DNA from: Ziziphus jujuba | Taxonomy: Eukaryota > Streptophyta > Magnoliopsida > Rosales > Rhamnaceae | Length of the DNA: 64,000 nt | Direction of reading: 5' to 3' | Assembly: GCF_031755915.1 (NCBI RefSeq) | Contig: NC_083386.1 | Coordinates: 21,809,001 to 21,873,000, forward strand | Part shown: piece after piece, positions 1 to 11,718 of the stretch | Layout: every line of letters begins with the position of its first letter | Numbering within the stretch: position 1 is the stretch's first letter | Notes under the pieces: generated by a model | The model's database searches: none | What the model saw: only the letters and a program-made list of their open reading frames with translations | What the model was told of the DNA's origin: nothing | Translations under genes and position numbers: made by a program

Positions 1-146
1 GAAACAAGTTGTAGTACTAACATAATTACTAGTTACCAAAAAAGAAAAAATAATGACTAATTTTTGCAACCAATATGATTAAATAAACACAATACCATCC
101 TCCCTTAGGTGCCACAACAAATGCATAGGTAAATTTTGACCCTCAA

Positions 147-3140
147 TGTAACACCCCGTATTGAAAAATACACATGATTAAAAAAGTTTGATCAAGTTGA
201 TTAAGTTTGACTAAGTGAACAATATATGGATTCAAGTTAACTTTTTCAATAGCCAATATTTTTTATTTGACTGAGGTACCATTGTGTAGATCTCGTTGAT
301 ACGAGTTCATAGACTGACGGCACATTAAATTCCAAATTACGGATAAAAGGTTATGGTACTGAGAAGTTTTAAATATAAGTTTTATATCAGTATCCAAACC
401 AGTCCCTGATTTTTATCTGTTAGTGACCCAAGGCTCAATATAAACCTCGGTAAGCATGCCAAACAGAAAACAAAGCCCAAAATACCCATTTCATCCACTA
501 AACCTAAGTTATTCTCTCCCAGACCCGTGAGTTCGAATTGGATCGTTTTGACTTGTTTACCGTGCAACTAGGTCAACTCTATTTTGCCCATTTTTAGCCA
601 ACCACCACTTACACGCGCTAGCCAAGTAGAAATGTCACTTGAAGGCGATCTCATCCGTGAAATTTCACAGCGATAGGTGGCCGGACACGCCTAGATCGGG
701 CCGACGAAATCCACGGCCACGAGCGAGGTGGGTCGTCGGATTTTCTCGATTTTTAGCTATTTCAGGCCAACCCATACACCTTTTCCATTATTTTTTGACC
801 CCTATAAACTCATTCCCGTGGTTATTTTTCCCAGATTCCTCACCGTTTGGGAGATATGATGACTTAAAGTTCGGCCGAAGCTTCAACTGAGTTTTCCAGC
901 CATCAGAGAAATCTTTGGACCAAGGTGAGCATACGGGTGGGTTCCTTATCTCTTGGAATTTCCGTCAATATAAAATTTGTGAATTTTGGAGGTCGTTTGA
1001 TAATTTTTCCATTTGTGGGTCAATTAGTTAATTTTCGGATAAATTGGGATTGTGTTTGGATAAGATTGGTCAAATTGGTTAAAATTGGAGTTGTATTAAT
1101 GAAATTGGATATTGTAAGGACCCATTAGTAGGTTCAATTTTGAAAGATTAGGCTTCGGGTGAAAATCCCCAATTTTGGATACCGGATCCTAAGGGTACGT
1201 GGTATAATTGGACTGTTCGGTGTCCAATTTATGTAATTTTATAGTATCATAAATTATTTTAAGACATTTAGGTCATATAAGTGTCTTTGATTTAGTTATT
1301 TGGAGTCTTAGGAATGTTTTATTATATTACAGGCACTCGAGTTGAGTATGGAGGTGATCCTGCAAGTTGAGTCTGGAGGTGATCCTGCAGAGAAGCAGGA
1401 GTGAACATCTACAGTTGTGAGTGATTTTATAATTTTTAAAATTGTTTGGGGTGTAATATAATATATATGTGCTTTGAATAATTTGAATACATACCATTTG
1501 TTTAAATGTTTGGTTTATGTATATATATATAAATCTGCTTTTATAAATATGAATTGTCACTTTATGTGACGTTTGATAATATTTTAAATGGTTTCCAATT
1601 CTAATGAGTTCATAAGTGAACTTGTGGTATTAAAATATTTTGGTATTTGAATTGGGTTTTTAATCATTTCAGAAATAATAGATTTGAAAAAGCAGATTGA
1701 AAATTATATGATTTTAAGCATGTTCAAATATTTTAAAATTTCATACGCTTAGAATTTGTTTATGGTGAATATGTTTCACTGTGGTATTTCTGGTTTTATA
1801 TGAAATGATGATTTGAAATTTTTAGAATATTTAAATAAGCAGATAAATTTGGAAATTAAATAAAGACTCATGATATAGTATTGTTTGGAAAAGTATTTGA
1901 GATATTACAAGATTGTTTTACGAATACTGTATCGGTTATTTTAAATTGATGTACCATGTAATGCTAATATCTTGAATTAGTATTATATTATATTATATTA
2001 TAGCGCGTTGGATTTTTGCTACGGTATCGTGAGGCTGGGCTCAGCCTACAGGATATTATTGCCACGAATTGTGAGATCGGATTTATCCAACGGTTTATTA
2101 TTATTACCACGGTATCGTATGGTTGGGCTCAGCCCATAGGATATTATTGCCACGGACCGTGAGGTTGAGTTTATCCCACATGTTATTATTGCTACTGTAC
2201 CGTGAGGTTAGGCTTGGCTCACAGGATATTATTGCCACGGAATGTGAGGTTGGGTACGTTCCGACGGTTTACTATTTCTATGATACTTTTTGAATATTAA
2301 GGGTCGTGAGGTGGGGGTATCCCATGGTTTACAGTTTGGTATATCAAATGGTACATTGTATACGTTCTGAGTACATTATTGATTTTCAAATATTGTGATT
2401 ATTACTGTATTTTCATAAATATTTTGTGAAACTGCATTCATTATATATTATGCTTAATATTAATATATTGATTAAGACATTTTATAATATTACAATGATC
2501 GTACACTTGATACTTTTGAGCATCGGTTTCATGATATTAATTTGGAGTACAATTTTGGATTTTGTGAAATGATTTTTAAATGAAAACTTTTCAAAAGAGT
2601 AGAAGGAGAAATCTTGAGAGAAATATTTTTATGGAAATAAATTATTATAATTCTATTTTACTATGCCACTCACTGAGATTCTTTATCTCACATTTTATTG
2701 TTTTAAATTCGTTCCCCTAGGCCCAGGCATTTAGTAGTAGTCTACCTCGCGCACAGCTTATCACTTTGTTCTTTCCATGACACCAGCCGTATTTATCATT
2801 TTTTTTATTTATCATTATCTTTTGGACTTATTTATTTCTTAGTTGTACTCTTGGACCTCGTACCACTCTTAGAATACTCTGATTTAGATATTGGACTCAG
2901 TAGAGATCCTACTATATATGTGTGTAGTTATGGCCTATGGTACAATAAACCGGTTGTGGACTTGTGCTATTGTGGATTTATTTTATATTCATATATCGAG
3001 GTATTATTGATATTGCTGGTGTTCGTTGTCCATGTTTAAGGTGAGGTTCCATTGGATATTCTCAGAAATTGTCCGGTGGAACTTCACTAGGCGGGACCAT
3101 CTGAAAGATCCTGGAAAGATTTCCGGAATGGATCCTGTCA
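147..3140 (+). mobile_element. Long solo LTR (family A, copy 1), 2994 bp
   Basis: Begins TGTAACACCCCG and ends GGATCCTGTCA, flanked by a perfect 5-bp direct repeat CTCAA (142-146 and 3141-3145). No gag-pol lies inside, so it is a solo LTR. The paralogous LURP copy 3 carries the uninterrupted site around 18335-18360 (aattttgaccctgaagtt), confirming both ends. Related copies are at 47788-53663, 50659-53594 and 59068-61836. It contains a TATA-like stretch near 430-440 and a short tandem-repeat block near 2016-2325. Very long LTRs starting TGTAACACCC are known in plant Ty3 chromoviruses, but the lineage assignment is only an inference. Confidence 0.9.
2016..2325 (+). repeat. Internal minisatellite of solo LTR copy 1
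   Basis: Four to five degenerate units of about 50-65 bp, each with a core like tattattgccacgg followed by cgtgaggttggg and a tatcccac or cagcc segment. The sibling LTR at 59068-61836 has a shorter version at about 60830-61000, and the copy at 47788 has a different short-unit array at about 49484-49560, so the block evolves rapidly inside the family. Confidence 0.7.
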
Positions 3141-3555
3141 CTCAAGTTCTCTTCCAATTTGCTACAACCTATAAATTCTAAGTTGTAGTCTACCTGTATA
3201 GTCACAATAATTGAATGGATCACTTCATATGAAAACTTCAAAAAAATAAAATGGAAATTTTATAGTTACAAGGTAAATGAAAATTGGGAAAACAAAGTAC
3301 CTCAGCAATGATGGCATGGTCTTTGTAAACTTTATAACATTGAGAGGAGTGATAATCAACGATTTGGAAGTGGCAGATATCTTCAGCTGCATTGGCTGGG
3401 AGGAAGACTTCAAAAGTCTTGGTCTCATTTGGGAAGTGTAAAATCTTTGTGTGCTGAAGAGGAGCTCGTTTCTCTTTGGGCTTCCTTCTCGATGGACCGT
3501 CCTTCGATGGAGATGATGCTTATCCTCACACAAGCTAAACCACAATCAGTAGCGT

Positions 3556-4490
3556 ATTGCCGAAAACGTAGGTATAGATGGAAATATCAAAAACATAATT
3601 TTATAAAAATACGTGCCGAAATGTTGATGCTGATGGAATTATAAAAAAAAATTACAAAATTATAAATATTCAACTTAAAACATAAATTCTTACATGCAAA
3701 ACATTTAATAAGGTAAAACAAGACAATAATTAGAATAAAAATTGTAAAAATTAGTTCAAAAACATTAAAACAAATAAAGTGTTTATTAGTATCCAAATGT
3801 TGTAAATTTGACTAATTGAACATGTATCTAAAATTTTAAATAAATTAAAGTATGCAATTTTATCCAAATTGATAATATGTGTATATATATATTTAAACAA
3901 TTTATTATTATGCCATAATGATGGTATCATCTATGACCATGCTAAACTATTATTATGTAAAGCACATGCCATAGTACTTGATCAAATATAATTATAGATT
4001 TAAAATCTTAATTAAAAACAATAGTTAAATATTATCTTTTTTTTTTTTTTAATTACAACTTGGAGCAAGAGGATTTTCAAAGTTTGAAAGTTGAAGAAGA
4101 CCATAAATATTTTTTAAAATACATAATTTTTTTTTAAAACTATAGTGATTAATTTTTATTCTTATTAAAAATGGAGAAAAATTTAAGTAATTGATAATTA
4201 AATAGTTGATATTAGCAACACCAATAACCATCAATAAATTCAATATTTCTCTTATATTTTTATAAAAATCCTTATTTTTTTTCATTTTCCATCAATAATT
4301 ATCGTCATCATCAATAATTACCGATAAATTTGATATTTTTGTTGATATAAATGATAGATAAATTTTATTCACTTATCAATATTAAATATATCGATGTCTA
4401 TTTTTTATCCTTCTTTATTGATGTGGAACATGAAAAAATATGCAAATGTTGATAGAAATATCAACAATAATGTGGATATTTGGATCCATA
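3556..4490. mobile_element. 935-bp insertion with 9-bp target-site duplication (Mutator-like candidate)
   Basis: Interrupts exon 1 of LURP copy 1. The flanks are cagtagcgt (3547-3555) and cagtagcat (4491-4499), a 9-bp direct repeat with one mismatch. The intact paralogue at about 16240 reads straight through (ggcagcatcatgcatgg). A 9-bp duplication is typical of Mutator-like DNA transposons. The interior is AT-rich and non-coding, so this would be a non-autonomous element. I do not see convincing terminal inverted repeats, only a weak similarity between the two ends around an aaatatc motif, so the superfamily is tentative. Confidence 0.6.
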
Positions 4491-4815
4491 CAGTAGCATC
4501 ATGCATGCATCTCCTTCTCTTCTTTGTCTTTTTGTCTTTGAAAACCATCAATCTCGAAGTGTAGCTTTCCATTAACGTCTAAAACTTTTATTTCATTCGT
4601 AAAGCTATATTGATTTTCTTCTTCACAATCAACTCCACAAGGTGAAGGACAGATAATTCTTCCTTCACAACTCTGACGATTGGAATCCCATTTGCCACCT
4701 TGGGGGGCCTCCATTAAAATGACAGAAATTAAACAGAGTAATATATTATAAAATTAGAAGTAAATGAATTGTGATATTTCGTTTAATATATATCTATATA
4801 GATGTAGATACAATG

Positions 4816-5393
4816 TGTTACGCCCTTGGGCTTAACATATGAAAATACAAGCCCAAATAAGATGGCTTCATTATATGTATTTCCAAGCCAACATTGGTAA
4901 AACAGAACCTAGCCATGGTTGTTTGGCTCAAAATGTGGAGGAACAAGGCACTTAGTGTAATCTTGTTGAAAGACAAATCATGCACGTGAGGTCTAGGGAA
5001 CCACGAACCACCTTGGGTAACTAAAATACTAAGTTAATCGGTATGGCATGGTGTGCATGAAAAGAAAGAGCAGAGGAAAGCCAAAAAGAGGGCTTTTACC
5101 ATGGCGATCATAAGTCCCATATGGAGATAAAACCAGATTAGAAATTAACCAGTGGACAAAATCCAAAGGTAATGTTAGGAAACAAACCAAGAAATGAAAA
5201 ATGGGAGCTTTAAAAGGAACACATTGGATAAAGAAAGAGGTAGGCTTTCTCGCAGTCTTTTACCTAGCTTAATTACTAACTTAAGCATGGAAGGGACATG
5301 AGGCCTTGTTTGAAGGTTTGCTTGGCAGTGAAACTCAGAACATTGAAGTGGCGTTGGGTGGAGGGAGCAGAGGCGAAGATTGAGGCATTAACA
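4816..5393. mobile_element. Solo LTR (family B), 578 bp
   Basis: Begins TGTTACGCCC and ends GGCATTAACA, with a perfect 5-bp direct repeat CAATG at 4811-4815 and 5394-5398. The equivalent region upstream of LURP copy 2 (about 16551-16580, ggtacaattggattacaac) lacks it, which defines the empty site. There is no internal region or second LTR. It lies just upstream of LURP copy 1. TG...CA ends plus a 5-bp duplication identify an LTR; orientation and lineage are not determined. Confidence 0.8.
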
Positions 5394-5398
5394 CAATG

Positions 5399-6221
5399 GA
5401 TTGCAATAAAAATAACAAAGTAATAATCTATATGACAAAGATAAGCCAAGTATCTAGAGAAACTGAAGCCAATCAGCAAGTTTTTTTTTTTGGTTTTTGG
5501 CCGGTAAATAAAGCCTACCAGCAAGTTGTTCAAGAAGAGATTAGTGTTTTGTTTTTAATCATAAAATATCTCCAGAAAGACTAAAGACTAATCAACATAA
5601 CTACTGTGTCTGCAATTTTGAAGTTTAAACTACTTAACATAGATAAGAGCTAGACCTGTAGGTTCTGTTTGGATTAACAAGATCACAAAAAAGAAAAATT
5701 GAGATTTGATATAGATAGGATGATAAGTGCGACACTAGTGCTTATAGAGACTATTCAAAGTCACTTATTGATAAGTGGATGGAAACATTTCACATAAATT
5801 TTGAAGCAAATAAAAAAAATAAAAAGTTATCTGATGTGGGAAAATGGGCTTTTAACTTCATCACAATTGTTTGGAAAGATGTGAGGGCCATTGAAAATAG
5901 TCCTGTAAGCCCACTGTCATGATCAAATTAATTAATTCCATTGTTTGGACTCTAAATTTGCAATTCTAATTAAAATAAGTTTCATCATAGTGATTATTCT
6001 TTTTGGTAATTATTCTTAACTAGAATACTAGAAAGAATTTCCATTCCTTTGGTTCCCACATGATACTGGTCAACATAATAATATATGTCCATGATGAATC
6101 AGGTTCTCTATTTGTGTTTTTGCTTTGAAACTTACGATAGAATTCAATTCGGTCATCCCAGTTTAAAGCAACACTAAATACAAGTTCCAATAATTAATAT
6201 GACTAATGGAAAAAAAAAAAA
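5399..6221. other. Intergenic, LURP copy 1 upstream region
   Basis: Up to about 5690 this is homologous to the upstream flanks of LURP copies 2 (16570-16703 and 17570-17640) and 3 (19125-19290), sharing segments such as acaaagataagccaagta and ctgcaattttgaag. The rest is AT-rich unique sequence with no recognisable gene, leading to the 3' end of the receptor kinase pseudogene. Confidence 0.6.
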
Positions 6222-8564
6222 TCAATCAATGGAGATAAAGGAGAAAGGATTTGGTGGAGCTGAAAGCTGAATAATTCCTTTAAGCATCAGCATAACCTTC
6301 TTCATGGTGGGTCTTACATTAGGATCTTCTTGAAGGCACCAAATTGCAACCTTCACAAACCTCTCAACCTTCTTCATATCATTTATGGCATCCATATCAT
6401 TTTCAATCAGAGCATCTAAGTTTCCATCCACATAGCAATCATAGGCCCAATCTGTTAAAATTCCCTTTACACCCCCATCAGTGTCTACATTCCTTCTACA
6501 GCATATGATTTCCAGCAGCACTACACCAAAACTGTACACATCAACCTTCACAGACACCTTGGCAGACCTGAACCAATCAGGCGCCACGTACCCTTTTGTT
6601 CCCCTGATGTTGGTTTTTGAATGGCTCTGATTGAGAAGCAGAAGCTTTGCCAACCCAAAATTAGAAATCCGAGCATTATAGTATTCATCAAGAAGTATAT
6701 TTAAGGCTTTATGTCACAGTGGATGATCTGGGTGCTACATTCCTCATGCAAATAAACTAGTCCTCTAGCAATCCCAAAAGCAATTTGGACCCTTTGTGTC
6801 CAACTTGGTTTTGAGTCCCCAAAGAGATATCTTGCTAATGTGCCATTGCTCATGAACTCGTACACAACCAACCTATGCTGTTTCTCTTCACAATATCCTA
6901 TCAACGGGACAAGATTCTTGTGATGTGTTTGGCGTATAACATTCACTTCGGCTTTGAATTCTTTCTCACTGTCTTGAAACACTTTAAACTATGCTACATG
7001 ATCCTTTTCCTAGCTCTTCTTTGAACCCATTTGTGGCCTCTGTTAGCTCCTTGTAGGTGAATTGCCTCAAGTTGCTTCTGACACAAGTTTCATTTGAAGA
7101 AATTCTAAGGGTCAGCTTCTAATTTTGTACTTGAAGAAGGAAACCGAACATATTGCAGTCACCAATATGAAGTTGACAAAGGCAGAAGTGCCTAAGAGTG
7201 AGGACGCCGCAATGACCAAAGTGTTCTGGTCCTTTGGAAGGTGATGCTGCAGGGGCGGAGACGAATAATTAATTCTTAGTTTAAAAAACGCCACTACCCC
7301 ACTTAGCCCATCTCTCCCATTGGAAAGAGGTAACTTCTTCTTCCAACAGTTGTTGTCCTTAAAAATGGCTGCTGCACATAGGCAGTCATGCAAGTAAGAA
7401 TTTTCGCAACTCTGCTGGTTATAAGGTGCAGTTATCTCATAATCTGACGATGTTGGCCAATCCGTATTTGGTATCTTTTCCATCAAATACTCTTGCAATG
7501 GTGTACTCTGGTCACCACTACCACAGTCCAATATGAAGTCAGGTTTGCAGCCACCAAACGCATTAGTTGGATCGAATAAAGAATACCCATTTGGGCATTT
7601 ACAATTTGGCCTTCCCTCACTTTGGATTGAGCAAATACTATTGTACCTGCATGGTCCAGTTCCCAAATCTCCATTTATATTCACACATATATTGTCAGGC
7701 ATGGATGCTATGGTGTCCTAGCTTTCATTGGCAGAGGAGGGTTCTTTGGAGTGAGAACTCCATCAAAATTCAGAGTAACCTTTTGATAAGTGCCTAATGT
7801 TAAAACCGAACCTTTGGATGTTATAATCTTTGTTTCTCGATTTCTTTTCAATATGTACAAGTAGCCTGATGCATTATAGACCACTTACAAACCTCCATTC
7901 GACCCATATGTCTCATCATTGGTTCCACTAGCATAATATGCATCGTAAGAATGATTGCTAGGCAAATTTATAGTATTGAGCACTGCATTACCATCGTCGA
8001 GCATACGAAACACGAATCTTCCACGTGAGAAGTTATTCTCGCCTTTTCTTGAATAAAGATGACTACCTATCTCCATGGTCTGTCCAGGAAACAGTGTATC
8101 AGTGGGATGGTCGAAGCTCTGCATATGGGATTAGAGTTCTTATCAAGGAGTTGAAGGTTTCTTGTGTCGTTCATAACTGCGTTGGATATTGAGGAAGCTG
8201 CAGGTATTTCTCCTAAACTCCATAGTTGAGCACCTTGAGGGTCAGTGAGGACTAGGCCACAGTTAGTAAACAGCTCCAGTTTTGATCTTCTTGGCGCAGG
8301 ATTTTCTCCATTTGCATACCAAACGACCGTACTGGTATTTGAAGTTAGTTTGTTGTACCATATGGCAATCAAGAAGTTACCATTTTCAAGTTGGTAAAAC
8401 CCAAATGCAAAGACTTCAGAAGGGGAAAGCCATCGAGCATCCTTGTCTCCTGTAGTGAGAGAAGATCCGACATTTATTATAGTTGGGTTGGTTTGAGTGA
8501 CAACAATAAAAATGGAAAATATGACAAGAAAGAGGAAAAGATATGGAAGAACAGAGTTGGTCAT
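6222..8564 (-). pseudogene. G-type lectin S-receptor-like kinase (LECRK type), pseudogene A
   Basis: Single-exon receptor kinase remnant. From the N-terminus it has a signal peptide (MTNSVLPYLFLFLVIFS..), a bulb-type lectin domain (about 8500-7900), a Cys-rich EGF/PAN-like region with CRYNSICS and CKCPNGYSLFDP (about 7650-7300), a transmembrane segment near 7180-7120, and a Ser/Thr kinase domain (about 7060-6225). A one-base deletion at about 8124 shifts frame before SFDHPTDTLFPGQ. A stop lies at about 7885, and more breaks occur near 7700, 7112 and 6985. The segment that should carry the ATP-binding lysine is missing between the glycine loop (GKGSCSIV) and [16 protein letters not shown] is followed at once by a frameshift, and the DFG motif reads NFG. 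It cannot encode an active kinase. Intact family members sense extracellular signals at the plasma membrane. Confidence 0.85.
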
Positions 8565-8642
8565 TATTGCTAGCTTGACGAAACTCAATCACAAAACTAA
8601 TTAGTGTGTAGGATATGTATATATCCAGTGTTTGTGCTAACA

Positions 8643-9310
8643 TATATTGGAGACACGAGTACTCAATTGGAGATGACCAAAAAGTTATGCATGGAAGCCT
8701 TGGACTTCGATGAAATTAAAGCTCAAAAAGGCATGCAATTGGAAAATACGGGCACGGAAATGTCAAAGAAATATGGATGAATTTTTTTTTCTACCCGTTA
8801 TTTTATCTTTGTTTAAGCGTGTTGACTGGGACTATCAACCAACACAGCTTCAAAATTAAATGTGTGATAGATGAATTGCAACTGCCCGATTTAATTGATT
8901 AAATCTCACTACCCAAAAAAAAAAAAAAAAGAAAAAAAAAGAAAAGGAGCATTAACTACCAAAAAAAAAAGAAAAAAAAAAGAGCATTAACCACCCAATT
9001 TGCAGCCACTATTAATTATTATGGCTTACTTTTGCCAACAACCAATAACTTTTAGCCATAACAACTGGTTTTAGCTACAAAAATTATTATTGCTAAAAAC
9101 ATGATTAAAAACTTTACAACATACTGTGATTAAAAACTTTTAACCATAGAGTTATTGACCACAATCTAGTAACTACCTTTATTGTGGTTAAAAATATTTA
9201 ACCGCAAAGTATATATTTTTAGTTACTATTTTGTTGTAGCTATTACTTTGTTTTTTCATAATGTCTTCAAGGAAATTTCTTGAAAATTTTTTTAAAGAAT
9301 GACAAGATCA
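8643..9310. other. Intergenic, possible CACTA-like subterminal repeats
   Basis: A CACTAC motif at about 8908 is followed by A-rich tracts and, to about 9245, by repeated variants of tttagccacaa / gtggttaaaaa in both orientations (for example near 9050, 9075, 9110, 9140 and 9195). Arrays of such short motifs beside a CACTA end are typical of the subterminal regions of En/Spm-type elements. I find no matching TAGTG right end or transposase, so this is at most a fragment. It lies where the kinase half of pseudogene B should be. Confidence 0.3.
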
Positions 9311-9326
9311 TATTTTGTCTTCGGTC

Positions 9327-10766
9327 TTAAATTTTTGAAAATGATGAAACTGAAAAATAAATAAATAAATAAATACCAAACATCACAGATCCAACGGCGA
9401 TCAGATTGCCATTGTTTTTGGTCTTCTCTGGATTATCCTTGCGTATTTTGAAAAAAACCTGAGAGTTGAGACTGGGGTCCACTCTTCCATTAGAGAGCGG
9501 CAGCTTCTTCTTCCAACAAGTTCCATCTCTGAAAATGGCAACAGCACACATGCAATCTTGCACGTAACTTTCGTTGCACTTATCGGCGGTGAAAGGCTTC
9601 AACATGTTGTAATCTGATAAAGGCCAGTCAGTATTAATTAGCACCTCAACCCCATAAAGATTAGGAGAAGAGCTAATGTCATGATCACAGTCTAGTGTGA
9701 AATCTGGTTTATAGTTTCCATAAACATCGTTTGGATCGAGTAGAGAGTATCCACTTGGACAAGTACAAGTTGGCTATTGTCTTCTTTGAGAGTGCAAATG
9801 TTGTTGTAGCCACAAATACCAAGACTTGAAGTTACAAGAAGATCTTGGCAAATATCTTCCAGGACATACCAAAGAATAGTCCAGTGGCTTCTGGAATTTC
9901 CAGCTTTGGGGTGAGAATACAGAGTCAAAATTCCATCGTAATCGAGTGTCAATCTTAAATAGTTATCTACTTCTTTACCTTGTGATTCGTTGTTGAGAAC
10001 TTTTCTTTCACCATTCTCTCTCAGAACATAAATGGCGCCCAATTGATTGAACACAAATTAGATGCCTGGACTGGTATATGGAATAGAATCAGATAAAGTG
10101 GTATCACTTTAATAGTAATAAGAATTGGAGTTGTCTATGGGCAAGTTTACTGTATAGAGCTCAAGATTCTCATCTTGTCGCAAATTGAGCTGAAACTTTC
10201 CTTTGAAATAGTTTGTCTTTGACTGTAAAGAATAAAGGACACCTCCTCTATCCATTACTTGGGTAGGCAACATGGTGTTAGAAGAATTCTCGAAAGTTTG
10301 CCACAAGTACTTATTTGAATTTCTACCTTGAAGTGCAAAATTTCCGACATCACTCATAACTCCTGAGACGACAACCCCAGGAATAGGGTCAGTATTCCAT
10401 AGCTCTTGGCCTAGAGGATCAGTGAGAAGTAGTCCCCAGTCAGTAGTGAGGTTCACTTTTGCTCCCCTTGTCACCAATTGAACTCCTGGGTGCCAAACTA
10501 TGGTTTTGTCAGGTATTTTGGCGTACCATATTGACAGCAAGAAGAGATCAATATTGTTGTCCAGTTGGTGGAAGCAGAAAGCGAAATCTCCAGAAGGAGA
10601 GAGCCATGATGAAGAGGAATTCTGTTAATTCTGCAACTGAGAGAGAAGATCCCAAAGGTACAGTGCCATTAGTTTGGGCATAAACGGGAAGTGGTAGCAG
10701 GAAAAATAAGGCAAAGATAAGTATCCCAGGAGTAAACACCACTGCCAGAGAACCAATATTATGCAT
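9327..10766 (-). pseudogene. LECRK-type receptor kinase, pseudogene B, truncated before the kinase domain
   Basis: Second LECRK-like copy, same strand as A. It starts with a signal peptide (MHNIGSLAVVFTPGILIFAL..), then TNGTVPLGSSLS and a frameshift into the bulb-lectin part (LLSIWYAKIPDKTIVW, GLLLTDPLGQELW, about 10540-10110). A further stop lies near 10105-10060. The Cys-rich region follows (DLLVTSSLGICGYNNIC), then the PAN-like segment (NTDWPLSDYN, CMCAVAIF, CWKKKLPLSNGR; 9640-9470) and the start of the transmembrane helix (LIAVGSVMFGIYLF). The sequence then ends and no kinase domain is found downstream. Sequence differs clearly from A, so the two are old duplicates or members of a larger cluster. 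Confidence 0.8.
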
Positions 10767-11718
10767 GGTTCAAAAAGACTAGATGATAGGTATGTATGAA
10801 TTCTACCTTCGCAATGAAACGAGAAGATGCTTTTAAGTTTTAACGTTTACTATCAGTATTATTTTTCTTTAATTTCCAATTTTTTTAATTTATTATTATT
10901 ATTTTTTCTTTCTAATATGGTAGACTTTGTACCGTGTGGTGATGTTTTGGTCAATAGACTCAATACTCCTATAAGTGCCTAACTAGGTTATTGTCTTGTC
11001 CCCACCCATTAAGAAGGATGGAAAAAGTATATAGGAAAACTTTGGTAGCTCCTGGCGGTGATGTTCAGGTCAATGCTCCTTAAGTCCTAAAAGCATCTTC
11101 TTCATTGCAAAGGCAAAGACAAGGATCCCAGGACTAGTATACCTATCTCCACCCATTAAAAAGGGTTTTTGTTTTACTTTAACTGATTGAATCGATTTTT
11201 ATTTTGTTAGACTGAAGGACCTATATATGAACAATGTTTCCATAATTAAAACACGTCAAAATACATGTAATCTGTAGATATATATCATTTAATTACATGT
11301 AAACCATGAGATATTTAGGATTAGCACGTTAATCTTGTTATAAATAAAAACCCGTGCTCGCTCATGGTAAAAAAAAAAAAAAAAAAAAAAGGAAAGACAA
11401 AAATTTATAAAAAAAGGAAAAAGAAAAAAGAATTCAGTACTAGTATTCTTACACGTTTGATCAATTCTTTCTAACCAATCCCATTGATTACGGTCCATCC
11501 ACTTGGTTTCTAGCTCGGGAAGCCTTCTGACATGATCAAAACCGTTCGGACTTCGTTGGTGCTTTGTGTTGCACTCCATTCTGCAATAGGCCTATTTGGG
11601 TACCCTGCTGTTTGGAGAGTCATTCATGTCCGACCTTCTTGTGAACTTTGATAGAAGTTCTGATTCAGCAATGGGTTTATTGCTCGTCGATGATGTTTTG
11701 AGATTAAGCTATGCACTT
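10767..11718. other. Intergenic with unassigned sequence
   Basis: No gene I can name. About 11160-11460 is AT-rich with a poly-A tract at 11369-11390. A minus-strand open stretch at about 11579-11440 (MECNTKHQRSPNGFDHVRRL..) is not recognisable to me. The last 120 bases continue after the copia element at 14646, so 11590-11718 plus 14651-14930 were one contiguous sequence before insertion. Confidence 0.4.

Larger units (their letters stand above)
79..4714 (-). pseudogene. LURP-one-related (DUF567) copy 1, multiply interrupted pseudogene
   Basis: Decayed member of the LURP-one-related family (Tubby-like beta-barrel fold; some members act in defence). It starts at the ATG at 4714 (MEAP...), and shares DVNGK, FxxDGFQR, WTVHRG-like and RSY-type segments with the copies at 15.8-16.5 and 18.3-19.1 kb. 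Exon 1 would run 4714-3301 with the donor after GAG, as in the paralogues; exon 2 starts at 3193. Several breaks are visible: a frameshift right after MEAPQG, another near residues RPR of the second half, a 935-bp insertion at 3556-4490, and a long solo LTR at 147-3140 inside exon 2. The last codons lie at about 141-79 on the far side of the LTR. Non-functional with high confidence; it is the oldest or most damaged of three tandem copies. Confidence 0.85.

Noticed and set aside
639..1128. Plus-strand frames in solo LTR copy 1
   Set aside because: Not conserved in the sibling LTR at 59440-59854 beyond DNA similarity; no coding signature.
1981..2330. CRISPR-like array
   Set aside because: Degenerate contiguous tandem units without spacers in a plant LTR.
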